Below are positions 17,365-29,008 of a DNA stretch of 64,000 nt, piece by piece (the first letter of the stretch is position 1; each line of letters opens with the position of its first letter). The translations under genes were made by a program, and so were the position numbers. The stretch spans positions 2,914,001 to 2,978,000 of the forward strand of contig NZ_AP025628.1 in NCBI RefSeq assembly GCF_025999835.1. The letters run 5' to 3'. The DNA comes from Caldinitratiruptor microaerophilus. Lineage in GTDB: Bacteria > Bacillota > Sulfobacillia > Symbiobacteriales > ZC4RG38. The notes under the pieces are model-generated. The model saw only the letters and a list, made by a program, of their open reading frames with translations. It made no database searches and was not told the origin of the DNA.

Positions 17365-18042
17365 TCAGGTCCGGGCGGGAGCCGCGCCCCCGGCGACGGC
17401 CTCGCGGGCCGCCTCCCAGTCCTTCAGGAACCGCTCGAGGCCCTTGTCGGTGAGCGGGTGCTGGAGCGCCGCCTGCAACACCTTGTACGGGCTGGTGGCG
17501 ATGTGGGCACCCGCCCGGGCGGCCTCCACCAGGTGCATGGGGTGGCGGATCGAGGCGGCGATGACCTCGGTCGCGATCCCGTGCTTCCGGAAGATCTCCA
17601 CCGTGTCGCGGACCACCTGCACGCCGTCGTGGCCCACGTCGTCCAGCCGCCCCACGAAGGGGCTCACGAACGCGGCCCCGGCCCGGGCGGCCAGGAGGGC
17701 CTGATTCGGGTTGAAGACGAGGGTGACGTTCGTCCGGATGCCGCGGCGGGCCAGTTCGTGGGTGGCCTTGAGCCCCTCGGCCGTCACCGGCACCTTGATC
17801 ACGATGTTCGGGTGGATGGCCGCCAGGGGCAGGGCCTCCTCGACCATCTCCGCCGCGCGGGTGCTCACGACCTCGGCGCTGACGGGGCCGTCCACGATCG
17901 ACACGATCTCCCGCAGCACCGAGCGGAAGTCCCGGCCCTCCCGGGCGACCAGCGAGGGGTTCGTCGTCACCCCGGCCAGCACGCCCCAGGAGGCGACCTC
18001 CCGGATCTCGTCCACGTTGGCGGTGTCGATGAAGAGCTTCAC
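17365..18042 (-). CDS. fsa: transaldolase / fructose-6-phosphate aldolase family protein
   Basis: 225-residue small transaldolase (subfamily 3B, FSA/TalC type). [15 protein letters not shown] start, GVTTNPSLV, the Schiff-base lysine in IVIKVPVT, and [20 protein letters not shown] and SPFVGRLDD are all hallmark segments. GTG start at 18042 with AAGGG 5 nt upstream. It could catalyse either transaldolase or F6P aldolase chemistry; sequence alone does not decide. In Bacillus this gene (ywjH) sits between fbaA and murAA-glpX-rho. Confidence 0.93.
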   Translation of the reverse strand: MKLFIDTANVDEIREVASWGVLAGVTTNPSLVAREGRDFRSVLREIVSIVDGPVSAEVVSTRAAEMVEEALPLAAIHPNIVIKVPVTAEGLKATHELARRGIRTNVTLVFNPNQALLAARAGAAFVSPFVGRLDDVGHDGVQVVRDTVEIFRKHGIATEVIAASIRHPMHLVEAARAGAHIATSPYKVLQAALQHPLTDKGLERFLKDWEAAREAVAGGAAPART

Positions 18043-18088
18043 CCGGACCCTTCACTCCCTTCGTTCGGCCCCGCCCGGCCCCGGCGCC

Positions 18089-18718
18089 TCAGGGGCGCCC
18101 GTCGCCCGGGCGGGAGCTCGGCGCCCCCACCTCCAGCCGGCGGGCGCGGCGCGCCCGGGACACGTCGGCCTCGGTGGCGGCGCCCAGGCTGCGGCGGGAG
18201 CCGCAACGGGGACAGACCAGGTCGAGGCGGTCAGGCTGCAGCTCGTAGTCGATGTGGGCGTTGCCGCACCGGCACCGCAGCCGCCCCGCCTCGTCGAGTT
18301 CGTGCACGGCGGCGAGGACCTCGTACATGACCTCGGGGTTGACGAAGTAGTCGCCGAGCACGCCCGGGTCGACGGAGCCGTACGCCGGGGCCGGATCGGC
18401 GAACTCCCTGGCGAGCTCCGGCGAGCCCACCGTCCCCAGGTGCAGCCCGGTCTCCTGGCAGACGACGGCCTGCGGCGCGCCCTGCCAGAACCGCCCCGGG
18501 CGGAACGGGAGGTGGTGGAGCCCGTCGCAGAGGAAGCACGGGACCTGCAGCACCAGCCGCCCCCTCCGCCGGGAAAGGGTGGCCTGGTGCTGGCCGCACG
18601 AGCAGTCGAGCCGGACCGAGGGATTGCCCGACAGCTCGAACAGGGACAGCTCGTGAACGGCGGTCTTCCCGCACCGCGGACAGCGGAGGGCCAGCCCGAC
18701 CCGGGCCGGAACCAGCAT
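18089..18718 (-). CDS. multi-zinc-ribbon protein of unknown function
   Basis: 209-residue soluble protein with at least four Cys pairs: CPRCG (residues 13-17), CSCG, CFLC, CRCG and CPRCG near the C-terminus, arranged as two or three zinc ribbons. The middle contains a helical segment DYFVNPEVMYEVLAAVHELDE. I do not recognise a named family with certainty; the pattern recalls CpXC-like proteins. ATG at 18718 with GGAGGAGGT 7 nt upstream. It is upstream of fsa (46-nt gap) and downstream of the S8 protease, probably co-transcribed with fsa. A nucleic-acid or regulatory role is possible but not shown. Confidence 0.7.
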   Translation of the reverse strand: MLVPARVGLALRCPRCGKTAVHELSLFELSGNPSVRLDCSCGQHQATLSRRRGRLVLQVPCFLCDGLHHLPFRPGRFWQGAPQAVVCQETGLHLGTVGSPELAREFADPAPAYGSVDPGVLGDYFVNPEVMYEVLAAVHELDEAGRLRCRCGNAHIDYELQPDRLDLVCPRCGSRRSLGAATEADVSRARRARRLEVGAPSSRPGDGRP

Positions 18719-18856
18719 GGGCGCGACCTCCTCCGGGCGGCCGATCCTGAGGCCGTGCGCCGCGCGTTGTGGAACAGGAAGTTCTCGGCCCGGACGGCGA
18801 TCTCCTCCTCCCCGGCGGCGGCCGGCGCGAATTGCGGCCCGCGCCTACTACCGAGC

Positions 18857-22426
<3,570 letters not shown>

Positions 22427-22450
22427 GCGTCCTCCCCCCTCCTGCCGCTT

Positions 22451-23779
22451 CTACTGTCTCTCCGCTCCGGCCCCGCTGCCCTCCGCCGGCGCATTCCCGG
22501 CAGGCGGCTCCACCTGGAGGAAGCGGAGGAGATCGCCTTCCGCCAAGGCCACGGCCGTCTCGCCGATGTGAAGACGCTCCAGCTGTACCGGACGGCCGTC
22601 CTGGTAGAGGAGGGCGTCCGGCGGCACCCGCAGGGCCACCGGTCCCTCCTCGAGCAGCCACACGCGCTGCGTCGCCCGGTCGACCCGGGCGATGCGCCCG
22701 CGGTGGTTGTAGCGCACCGCGTCGACCACCCGGGCCTCGCCGCTCGCCGGGTCGAGCACCACGTACACGAGCTGCGCCCCGTCCACCTGCGCCGCCTCGG
22801 CGGGGCGGCCGTTGACGAAGACCCGGGTGCCTGGCCCGACCGGCACCTGCCGCACCCGGCCCGCCCCTTCCTCGGCGATCTGGACGGCCCCGTCCCGGAA
22901 GACGGCCTGCGTGCCGAGGAGGTCCTCGTAGCGCGCCTCCGCGAACCCGACCCGGCCGGCGGGATCGAGCAGCACCCAGACCTGGTCGAGCGTCCGGAAG
23001 TCGGAGGCCGGCTCGCCGTTGCGGAAGATCCAGGCGTCCGGGGCCACCTCGAGCCGGCGGGTCTCGTCCGCCGGCGTCCGCAGGGTCAGGGTCCGGGTCC
23101 GGGCGTCCCAGCCGCGCACCTCGCCGGTGAGGTCGTACAGCCCCCCGGCGCGGGCCGCCACCCGGGCGGTCAGCACCGCGGCCTCGGCCCGCGTGGCGGG
23201 GCGCAGGGGGTCGAGGCGCTCCCCGACGAGGCCGCGCAGGAGCCCGGCCGCCTCCGCCGCCGCGATGGGGCCGCGGGCCCATTCGGCGACCCCGGCCGAG
23301 TCCGGGAACGGCAGGGCCCGATCCCCGGGCGCCTCCAGGCCCAGCGCCCGCGCCGCGACGACGATGGCCTCCTGGCGGGTGATCCGCCCGTCCGGACGGA
23401 ACAGGCCGTCCGAGTAGCCCATGACCAGCCCTGACTCGGCCGCCGCCTCGACGTAGCCCTGTGCCCAGTGGCCGCGCACGTCCGGGAAGCGCGAGAAGGG
23501 CGGCTGCCCGGCCGGCAGCCCGGCCCCCGCCCCCGTCGCCAGCACGAGGAGCTTCGTGAACTCGGCCCGGGTCACGGGCGCCTCGGGCCGGAAGGTGCCG
23601 TCCGGGAATCCGCTGACCTGCCCGCGGGCCGCCAGCGCGGTGACGGCAGGGCGCGCCCAGTGGCCGTCGAGGTCCGGGAACGTCCTGACGCCCGCGCCGG
23701 CGGCGAGCGCGGTCGCCGCCGCGATCACGCCGCCCAGGACCCGGAGCCCCGGCGCGTGCCGTCCGTCCCGGCCTGACAA
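22451..23779 (-). CDS. S-layer homology (SLH) domain protein
   Basis: 442-residue exported protein. After a signal peptide (GLRVLGGVIAAATALAAGAG) come three SLH repeats: FPDLDGHWARPAVTALAARG, FPDVRGHWAQGYVEAAAESG and a third, more diverged, FPDSAGVAEWARGPIAAAEAAG. The C-terminal 230 residues are beta-rich and of unknown function. SLH domains bind pyruvylated secondary cell-wall polymers, so the protein should be wall-attached. I use the TTG at 23779 with GAGAGGGGGA 6 nt upstream; an ATG at 23833 lacks an SD. It is coupled to the S8 protease 24 nt downstream, which may process or share its location. Confidence 0.88.
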   Translation of the reverse strand: MSGRDGRHAPGLRVLGGVIAAATALAAGAGVRTFPDLDGHWARPAVTALAARGQVSGFPDGTFRPEAPVTRAEFTKLLVLATGAGAGLPAGQPPFSRFPDVRGHWAQGYVEAAAESGLVMGYSDGLFRPDGRITRQEAIVVAARALGLEAPGDRALPFPDSAGVAEWARGPIAAAEAAGLLRGLVGERLDPLRPATRAEAAVLTARVAARAGGLYDLTGEVRGWDARTRTLTLRTPADETRRLEVAPDAWIFRNGEPASDFRTLDQVWVLLDPAGRVGFAEARYEDLLGTQAVFRDGAVQIAEEGAGRVRQVPVGPGTRVFVNGRPAEAAQVDGAQLVYVVLDPASGEARVVDAVRYNHRGRIARVDRATQRVWLLEEGPVALRVPPDALLYQDGRPVQLERLHIGETAVALAEGDLLRFLQVEPPAGNAPAEGSGAGAERQ

Positions 23780-23854
23780 GCCTGTTCCCCCTCTCCGGTG
23801 GCGCTGTTCCCGTGCGGATCGGAGAAAACCCATGCTGTTTGACGGGCGGGCGGG

Positions 23855-23921
23855 GGGGACCGGTTCCAGCGCCCGGCCCGCGCAAGGAGGCCGGCCCGGG
23901 AGCTGCCCCGGACCGGTCCCC
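23855..23921. repeat. long-loop inverted repeat downstream of the FtsH-like gene
   Basis: GGGGACCGGT (23855-23864) and its complement (23912-23921) enclose 47 nt that contain a further GC-rich palindrome. It lies between the FtsH-like stop (23948) and the SLH start (23779) and may act as a terminator on the minus strand. No U-run is visible. Confidence 0.35.
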
Positions 23922-23947
23922 GCGATCCCTGCCCAGGCGGCTCCGGT

Positions 23948-25657
23948 TCAGGCAAGCCCGGAGCCGGCCGGCGACCCCCGGAACGCCGCCTCGCGCGCCG
24001 GCACCCGCGGCGCGTGGCTCTCGATGAGGTCCCGGATCTCGTCCCGGTCCAGTTCCTCGCGCTCCAGGAGGCCGCGGGCGATCGCCTCGACGGCGTCGCG
24101 GTGCTCCTGGAGGAGCCGGGCGACCTTCTCGTACTGCTCGTTCAGCAGCTTGTCGATCTGCTCCCGCAGCTGGGCGTCCGGCACCGTCTGGCCGAAGGTG
24201 GCGTACGAGTAGAAGCTGCCGCCCATGCCGAACCACCCGAGGTAGGCGGCGGCCGCCGCGGTCGCCTGCTGGAGGTCGCCGTAGACCCCGGTCATCTCCG
24301 TACCGAGGAACAGGCGCTCGGCGGCCCGGCTGGCCAGGGAGATCTGGATGTCCGCCAGGAGCTCCTCGCGCGTCTGGGTGTGCCGCTCCTGCAGGGGCTT
24401 GGCCTGGACGGCCCCCAGGAACCGCTCGTGGCGGATGATGGTCGCCTTGATCGGGGGCTTGTCGGGCTGCAGGAGGTACATCGCCACGGCGTGGCCGGCC
24501 TCGTGGTAGGCGAGGCGCCGCTTGTCCTCGGGCGACATGCTCCGGATCGGCTGCCGGAGCCCCCACTCCTCCACCTCCCGGGCCCGCGCGAAGTCCTGGT
24601 ACGTGATGGCGTCCCGCCCGTCGAAGTGGGCGATCACGACGGCCTCGTTGATCACGTGCTTGATCTGGACGGGGGAGTAGCCGATGGTGTCGGACGCCAT
24701 GCGGTCGATCGGCATGTCCGGGACGTGCTTGACCTTGGACAGGTAGTACTCGATGATCTCCTTCCGCCCGTCGAAGTCCGGCCGGTCGACGATCACCTTC
24801 CAGTCGAAGCGGCCGGGCCGCAGGAGCGCGGGGTCGAGGACCTCCGGGATGTTCGTGGCCGCGATGGTGAAGACGACCGGCCGCTCACTCGGCCGGGGCC
24901 GCAGCCCCAGCTTGCGCAGGAACTTGCGGAAGAGGCTGCGGTCCGTGTTGGGCGGGTCCATCTGGAGGAGCAGCTCGTTCAGCAGGCCCATACCGCCCCA
25001 GAAGAACCCGCCGCCCGCGCCGGCCAGGCCTCCCGGGCCCTGGCGCCGCATGCCGATCGCGTCGATCTCGTCGATGAACACGATCGCCGCGCCGTACTTC
25101 GCCGCCTTCTTGCGGGCGACCCGGTAGACGTTCATCACGATCAGGTTCGACACGCCGAAGAACATGTTCTGGAAGCTCGGCGCGCTGGCATAGCAGAACG
25201 GCACCCCGGCCTCCGTGGCGATGCACTGGGCCAGGTAGCTCTTCCCGGTCCCTGGCGGGCCGATCAGGAGCATGCCCCGGGAAACCTCGCCCCCCATCTG
25301 CTTGAACTGCTTGACGCCCCGCAGCAGGGTGACGATGCGGCGGGCGAGCTCGAGGACTTCCTTGTTGCCCTTGTAGTCGTCGAAGGTGACCCCCGTCTCC
25401 CCCGGGTCGATCCAGTACACTCGGCCGTGGCCGAGGAACCAGAAGATGGCCACGAACTGGATCACCATGAGGAACATGACGTAGAAGATCTGGAGGAGGA
25501 TCATCAGGATACGGAGCAGCGTATCCTGGCGCTCCACCACCCAGTCCTGCCAGTTCCAGAGGACGAGCGCCACCGCCAGGGTCCAGAACACGATGGCGCG
25601 CCAGTTCTGGCTCACGGTCCGCAGCAGCTGCTTGAATCCCTTCTGCCGTCTGTCCAC
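23948..25657 (-). CDS. FtsH-like membrane AAA+ zinc metalloprotease
   Basis: 569 residues. Two N-terminal transmembrane helices (about 20-36 and 48-75), AAA+ module with Walker A GPPGTGKS (133-140), Walker B VFIDEIDAIG (193-202), arginine-finger region ATNIPEVLDPALLRPGRFD, and an M41-type protease domain with HEAGH (385-389) and the downstream acidic ligand in GDLQQAT. The pore motif reads FFG rather than the common FVG. A Gly/Phe-rich insert (GGLAGAGGGFFWGGMG) follows Walker B. Expected to degrade membrane or misfolded proteins. GTG start with AAGGGGG 7 nt upstream. It is diverged from canonical FtsH, so the housekeeping ftsH is probably elsewhere. Confidence 0.88.
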   Translation of the reverse strand: MDRRQKGFKQLLRTVSQNWRAIVFWTLAVALVLWNWQDWVVERQDTLLRILMILLQIFYVMFLMVIQFVAIFWFLGHGRVYWIDPGETGVTFDDYKGNKEVLELARRIVTLLRGVKQFKQMGGEVSRGMLLIGPPGTGKSYLAQCIATEAGVPFCYASAPSFQNMFFGVSNLIVMNVYRVARKKAAKYGAAIVFIDEIDAIGMRRQGPGGLAGAGGGFFWGGMGLLNELLLQMDPPNTDRSLFRKFLRKLGLRPRPSERPVVFTIAATNIPEVLDPALLRPGRFDWKVIVDRPDFDGRKEIIEYYLSKVKHVPDMPIDRMASDTIGYSPVQIKHVINEAVVIAHFDGRDAITYQDFARAREVEEWGLRQPIRSMSPEDKRRLAYHEAGHAVAMYLLQPDKPPIKATIIRHERFLGAVQAKPLQERHTQTREELLADIQISLASRAAERLFLGTEMTGVYGDLQQATAAAAAYLGWFGMGGSFYSYATFGQTVPDAQLREQIDKLLNEQYEKVARLLQEHRDAVEAIARGLLEREELDRDEIRDLIESHAPRVPAREAAFRGSPAGSGLA

Positions 25658-25825
25658 TGGCTCGCCCCCTTTTCCCCAGCATACGCCAGGCGCCCGCCCC
25701 CCTGCCCGGTTTCCGGGCGCGGCCGCGGCGGCCGCGAGGAAGAAGCGGAGGGTACGCCCCGGACCCGCAGGGATACGGGGAAATTCGGTATCCTCCGCTA
25801 TGACTCCTTTTCGAAACCCGGTCCC

Positions 25826-27238
25826 TCAGGCGGCCGACCCGGCGATCTTCTGGCGCAGGATCTCCACGGCCTTCTCCTTCTGCACGTCCCGGGCGGCCAG
25901 GTCGTGGGCGTACTGGGCCACGCGGCCCTCCAGGGCCCGGAGTGTCGCCTCGTCGACCGTACCGGTCACGGGCAGGCCGGCTGCCTGCTGGAAGGCCCGC
26001 ACCGCCGCCTCCGTCGCCGGCCCGTACACGCCGTCCTCGGCGATCCGGGGGAAACCGAGGTCGTTCAGGCGCTGCTGCACCGCCAGCACGTCGAGGCCCA
26101 CGACCCGGCGGCCGAGCACCCGGGTGAAGGTGAGCGGCCGGGTGCGCTCCGGATCAGGCTGCAGGGGTTTCACCTCGACGTCGGGCACGAGCCCCTGCCC
26201 GTCGACCACCCGGCCCTTCGGGGTGCGGTACTCGGCCACGGTGAGCTTCAGGACCCCGCCCCCCGGAACGTCGAAGAGCCGCTGGATGCTGCCCTTGCCG
26301 AAGGTGCGCGTACCCACGAGGGTGGCGATCCCGTAGTCCTGGAGGGCCCCGGCGAAGATCTCCGAGGCCGAGGCCGACCCCTCGTTCACCAGCACCACCA
26401 CCGGCACCCGGACGGGCTCGCGGGCGCCCCGGGATCGCAGCACCTCCTGGCGGCCGTCCTGGCCGACCTCCCGGACGACCGGTTCGCCCTGCCGGATGAA
26501 GCGGCCTGCCAGTTCGACCGCCGAGTCCAGGAGCCCGCCGGGGTTGTTGCGCAGGTCGACGATCAGGCCCCGCAGGCCGGCGGCCGCCAGCTCCCGGTAC
26601 GCCTCGTCGAAGCGCTCCGGCATGACCTCGCTGAACGAATGAATGCGGATCAGTCCGATCCCGCCCCCGAGCGGCTCCGCCTCGACCGCCGGTATCTGGA
26701 CGGGCGCCCGGGTCACCGTCACCTCGAAGACGCGCCCCTCCGACGGCCGCTCGATCTTGAGGGTGACGCGGGTGCCCGCCTCGCCCCGGATCCGGTCGGC
26801 CGCCTCCGACGGGGAGACGCCCACGAGGCTCTCGCCGTCGGCCTCGAGGATCCGGTCGCCCGCCTTCAGTCCCGCCTTCTCCGCCGGTGAGCCCTTGATG
26901 GGCGAGACGACCGTGATGTACCGCCCCACGGCCTCGATCGTTATCCCGATGCCGACCAGCCGGCCCTCGAGGTCGTCCTGGAACGCCTTGAACTCGTCCG
27001 GTTCCATGTACGACGTGTACGGGTCGCCCAGCTCCTCCAGGGCGCCCCGGATGGCGCCGCGCCACAGGTCATCCGCCGCCACGGGTCGCCGGTAGTACGA
27101 TTCGACGAGTCCGATGATCGCTTGGAGCGTGGCGGCCGGCGCCGGCAACCCCGCCGCCCGCAGGTTCGTCGCAAAGCCGAGGCTGAGGATCACCAACAGG
27201 GTGACGGCGGCCCACCGAACGGCAGAACGGCGCTGCAT
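25826..27238 (-). CDS. CtpA-type S41 protease with PDZ and peptidoglycan-binding domains
   Basis: 470-residue carboxyl-terminal processing protease. N-terminal signal/anchor (residues 8-28), PDZ domain (about 90-175), S41 catalytic domain with Ser290 in EGSASASE and Lys315 in RTFGKGSIQ (spacing 25, as in CtpB), then a C-terminal PG_binding_1 domain (LAVQQRLNDLGF ... AVRAFQQAAGL, about 390-450). Likely acts outside the membrane at the cell wall. I choose the ATG at 27238 with GGGGG 7 nt upstream. In sporulating bacteria CtpB-like enzymes also signal between compartments, but nothing here ties it to sporulation. It is preceded by the unknown gene at 27275. Confidence 0.92.
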   Translation of the reverse strand: MQRRSAVRWAAVTLLVILSLGFATNLRAAGLPAPAATLQAIIGLVESYYRRPVAADDLWRGAIRGALEELGDPYTSYMEPDEFKAFQDDLEGRLVGIGITIEAVGRYITVVSPIKGSPAEKAGLKAGDRILEADGESLVGVSPSEAADRIRGEAGTRVTLKIERPSEGRVFEVTVTRAPVQIPAVEAEPLGGGIGLIRIHSFSEVMPERFDEAYRELAAAGLRGLIVDLRNNPGGLLDSAVELAGRFIRQGEPVVREVGQDGRQEVLRSRGAREPVRVPVVVLVNEGSASASEIFAGALQDYGIATLVGTRTFGKGSIQRLFDVPGGGVLKLTVAEYRTPKGRVVDGQGLVPDVEVKPLQPDPERTRPLTFTRVLGRRVVGLDVLAVQQRLNDLGFPRIAEDGVYGPATEAAVRAFQQAAGLPVTGTVDEATLRALEGRVAQYAHDLAARDVQKEKAVEILRQKIAGSAA

Positions 27239-27249
27239 CGCATGGCCCC

Positions 27250-27283
27250 CACTCATCGACTCACAACTCACAACTCATAACTG
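27250..27283. repeat. tandem GTTGTGA heptads
   Basis: On the minus strand three consecutive heptads (GTTATGA, GTTGTGA, GTTGTGA) start at the stop codon of the unknown gene and run into the ctpA leader. Similar units occur near 8308-8337 and 8498-8527. Confidence 0.5.
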
Positions 27284-27829
27284 GGTGCTCACGAGGTCTC
27301 TCGCCTCTTCGTACGCCCTGTCCGGCGAAAGACCGCGGGCCAGGATGACGTTGAGGAAGTGCGCGATCTGGTCGGTGCGCCACGCCTCCCCCGGCGTGGT
27401 GCCCTCCTGCTCGAAGAGCAGGTCCCCCCCCACCATGGGCACGCTGATCACGGCGTGGACGGCACCGGTGATACGGTTCTCCACGCGCACCGTCCCGTCC
27501 TCCACCCAGAACCTCAGGGCCGACTGTCCCTGGCGGTGGCGCTTGGCGGCCGTGTACAGCTTCTCGGCGTCGGCCCGCTTGAGCCGCGCCGCCACCTGCC
27601 CGAACGGGACCGGCTTGACGATCCCCTCCTTGAGCTTCTTGTCCTCCCAGACGCGGTAGTAGCGGACCCCCTCGCGCATCCAGGTGAAGAAGCAGTAGCT
27701 GGCCGGGTCGAGCCCCTGCTCAAGGAGGCGCCGCCGGGCTTCTTCCAGGGACAGCACGGTGAAGAGCTGTTCTTCCTCCGGGTAGGACTGCACCTCCTGT
27801 GCGTCGATCTTGCGCAGGGAACGCCGCAC
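27275..27829 (-). CDS. hypothetical protein, co-transcribed with ctpA-like protease
   Basis: 184 residues, soluble, with alternating helices and strands and many aromatic residues (YCFFTWMREGVRYYRVWED). There is no signal peptide or recognisable family motif. The GTG at 27829 has AAGGGGG 8 nt upstream and lies about 54 nt from the predicted transcription start of a strong promoter at 27890-27918. The stop overlaps the heptad-repeat tract, and ctpA starts 37 nt later. The gene has the composition of its neighbours. I cannot name a function; context suggests an accessory to the downstream protease genes. Confidence 0.65.
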   Translation of the reverse strand: MRRSLRKIDAQEVQSYPEEEQLFTVLSLEEARRRLLEQGLDPASYCFFTWMREGVRYYRVWEDKKLKEGIVKPVPFGQVAARLKRADAEKLYTAAKRHRQGQSALRFWVEDGTVRVENRITGAVHAVISVPMVGGDLLFEQEGTTPGEAWRTDQIAHFLNVILARGLSPDRAYEEARDLVSTQL

Positions 27830-27889
27830 TCGAAATGCCCCCTTTTTTGCCCGCAACTGGCCTGCTGGTGAACTGCTGCCTACGTGGAT

Positions 27890-27918
27890 ATTATCTGGTA
27901 AAAACGGTCTAGTGTAAA
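27890..27918 (-). promoter_or_regulatory. sigma-A-type promoter ahead of the unknown gene and ctpA
   Basis: Minus strand: -35 TTTACA (27918-27913), 17-nt spacer, -10 GATAAT (27895-27890). The region is AT-richer than its surroundings. The leader to the GTG at 27829 is about 54 nt. Confidence 0.7.
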
Positions 27919-27960
27919 GCGGATGGTTTCCGCCCTGAAGCAACGCTGCCAAATCCAGAC

Positions 27961-28002
27961 GCGCGGGGGCGGCGGGGCTCATCGGCCCCGCCGCCCCCGC
28001 GC
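27961..28002 (-). terminator. strong hairpin terminator after the NYN-domain gene
   Basis: Perfect 18-bp GC stem (27961-27978 with 27985-28002) and a 6-nt loop, starting 29 nt past the NYN gene stop on the minus strand. The tail holds GTCTGGATTTGG, which is only partly U-rich. Confidence 0.65.
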
Positions 28003-28030
28003 GGCTCCCGCACCCGGCCTGGCCGGCCCG

Positions 28031-28831
28031 TCAGGCCGTGGCGCTGCTCTTGGCGCCGGCCGGCGCCACGCTCCCCAGCACCCGCCGGACGAGTTCGTGC
28101 GACCGGTTCAGGCGGCAGGCGGTGGTGGGGAACAGCTCATCCTTGGGGTTGGGAACCTTATACGTTTCGATGATTCCCTCGGAAATCGCCTGGTTGACGA
28201 GCTCGTACGTCTTGCGGTCGACGATCTCCGACCCGGACAGCGTCCGCAGGAAGTACTTCAGCCCGACGAACGGCTTGCCGTACTCGGCCGAGTCGAGGCG
28301 CCGGATCATCATCTCCATGTCGTGCATCTGCGGCGGCACGAGGCCGAGCACCGTCTCGATGGTGGTGAAGTGGTTGACGAACGACATGACGTCCTTGGAC
28401 ATCGTGCGCTCGACGGCGACCACGTGCACCAGCTTGCCCCGGGAGCGCAGCTTGCGGATCACCTGGATCATGTCCCGGTCCCCGCACACGAGCAGGAAGA
28501 CCTCGATGTCGGGCCGGGTGTACATGAGCTCCAGGGCGTCCAGGCTCATCTCGATGTCGGCGGCGTTCTTGCGGGTACCATCCTCGTAGTTCTTGGAAAA
28601 CACGTGCCGGGGCTCGACGCTGCGGCGCTGCAGGTCGGACAGGAGGCCGCGGAACTCCTCGTGGTCGAAGTCGGCGTACGCCTGCATGAGACACACGGGT
28701 CCGCCCCCGTGCTTGTGCTCCGCCAGGTCGCGAACCCCGGCGATGAAGCGGTCGACATCCGGTCCGGAGCCGTACTGCTGCTTCATGCTCCAGTAGATAT
28801 TCTCGTAGTCCATAAACACAGCGGTCTTCAT
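28031..28831 (-). CDS. NYN-domain (PIN-like) protein, LabA/DUF88 type
   Basis: 266-residue protein with an N-terminal NYN ribonuclease fold: AVFMDYENIYW (first acidic site), KNAADIEMSLDALEL (second) and VCGDRDMIQVIRKLRSRG (third). These acidic residues form the metal site seen in NYN/PIN nucleases. Residues after about 180 form a helical C-terminal domain with a winged-helix feel (VGLKYFLRTL ... KTYELVNQAISEGIIE). Likely an RNA-processing or decay factor, but substrate is unknown. ATG at 28831 with AAGGAGGGT upstream; a longer start at 28849 is less likely. Flanked by terminators on both sides, so it is monocistronic. Confidence 0.83.
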   Translation of the reverse strand: MKTAVFMDYENIYWSMKQQYGSGPDVDRFIAGVRDLAEHKHGGGPVCLMQAYADFDHEEFRGLLSDLQRRSVEPRHVFSKNYEDGTRKNAADIEMSLDALELMYTRPDIEVFLLVCGDRDMIQVIRKLRSRGKLVHVVAVERTMSKDVMSFVNHFTTIETVLGLVPPQMHDMEMMIRRLDSAEYGKPFVGLKYFLRTLSGSEIVDRKTYELVNQAISEGIIETYKVPNPKDELFPTTACRLNRSHELVRRVLGSVAPAGAKSSATA

Positions 28832-28966
28832 GCACACCCTCCTTCGCACCCTCGGCCCCGCCGGCCGGGCTGCCGGTTGGGAACCGGCGGGAGGCCGTCA
28901 GTAGGTAGCATGGACGGGCCCTGCGCGGCCCATTCCACGCGGCACCGGTACCAGGGTACGACGGAG

Positions 28967-28991
28967 GAGCCGGCCCCGTGCGGGCCGGCTC
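28967..28991 (-). terminator. hairpin after the HD-domain gene
   Basis: Perfect 10-bp stem (28967-28976 with 28982-28991) and a 5-nt loop, 18 nt past the HD gene stop on the minus strand. No U-tract is visible. Confidence 0.5.
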
Positions 28992-29008
28992 TTGCGGGAG
29001 AGGGCGCC

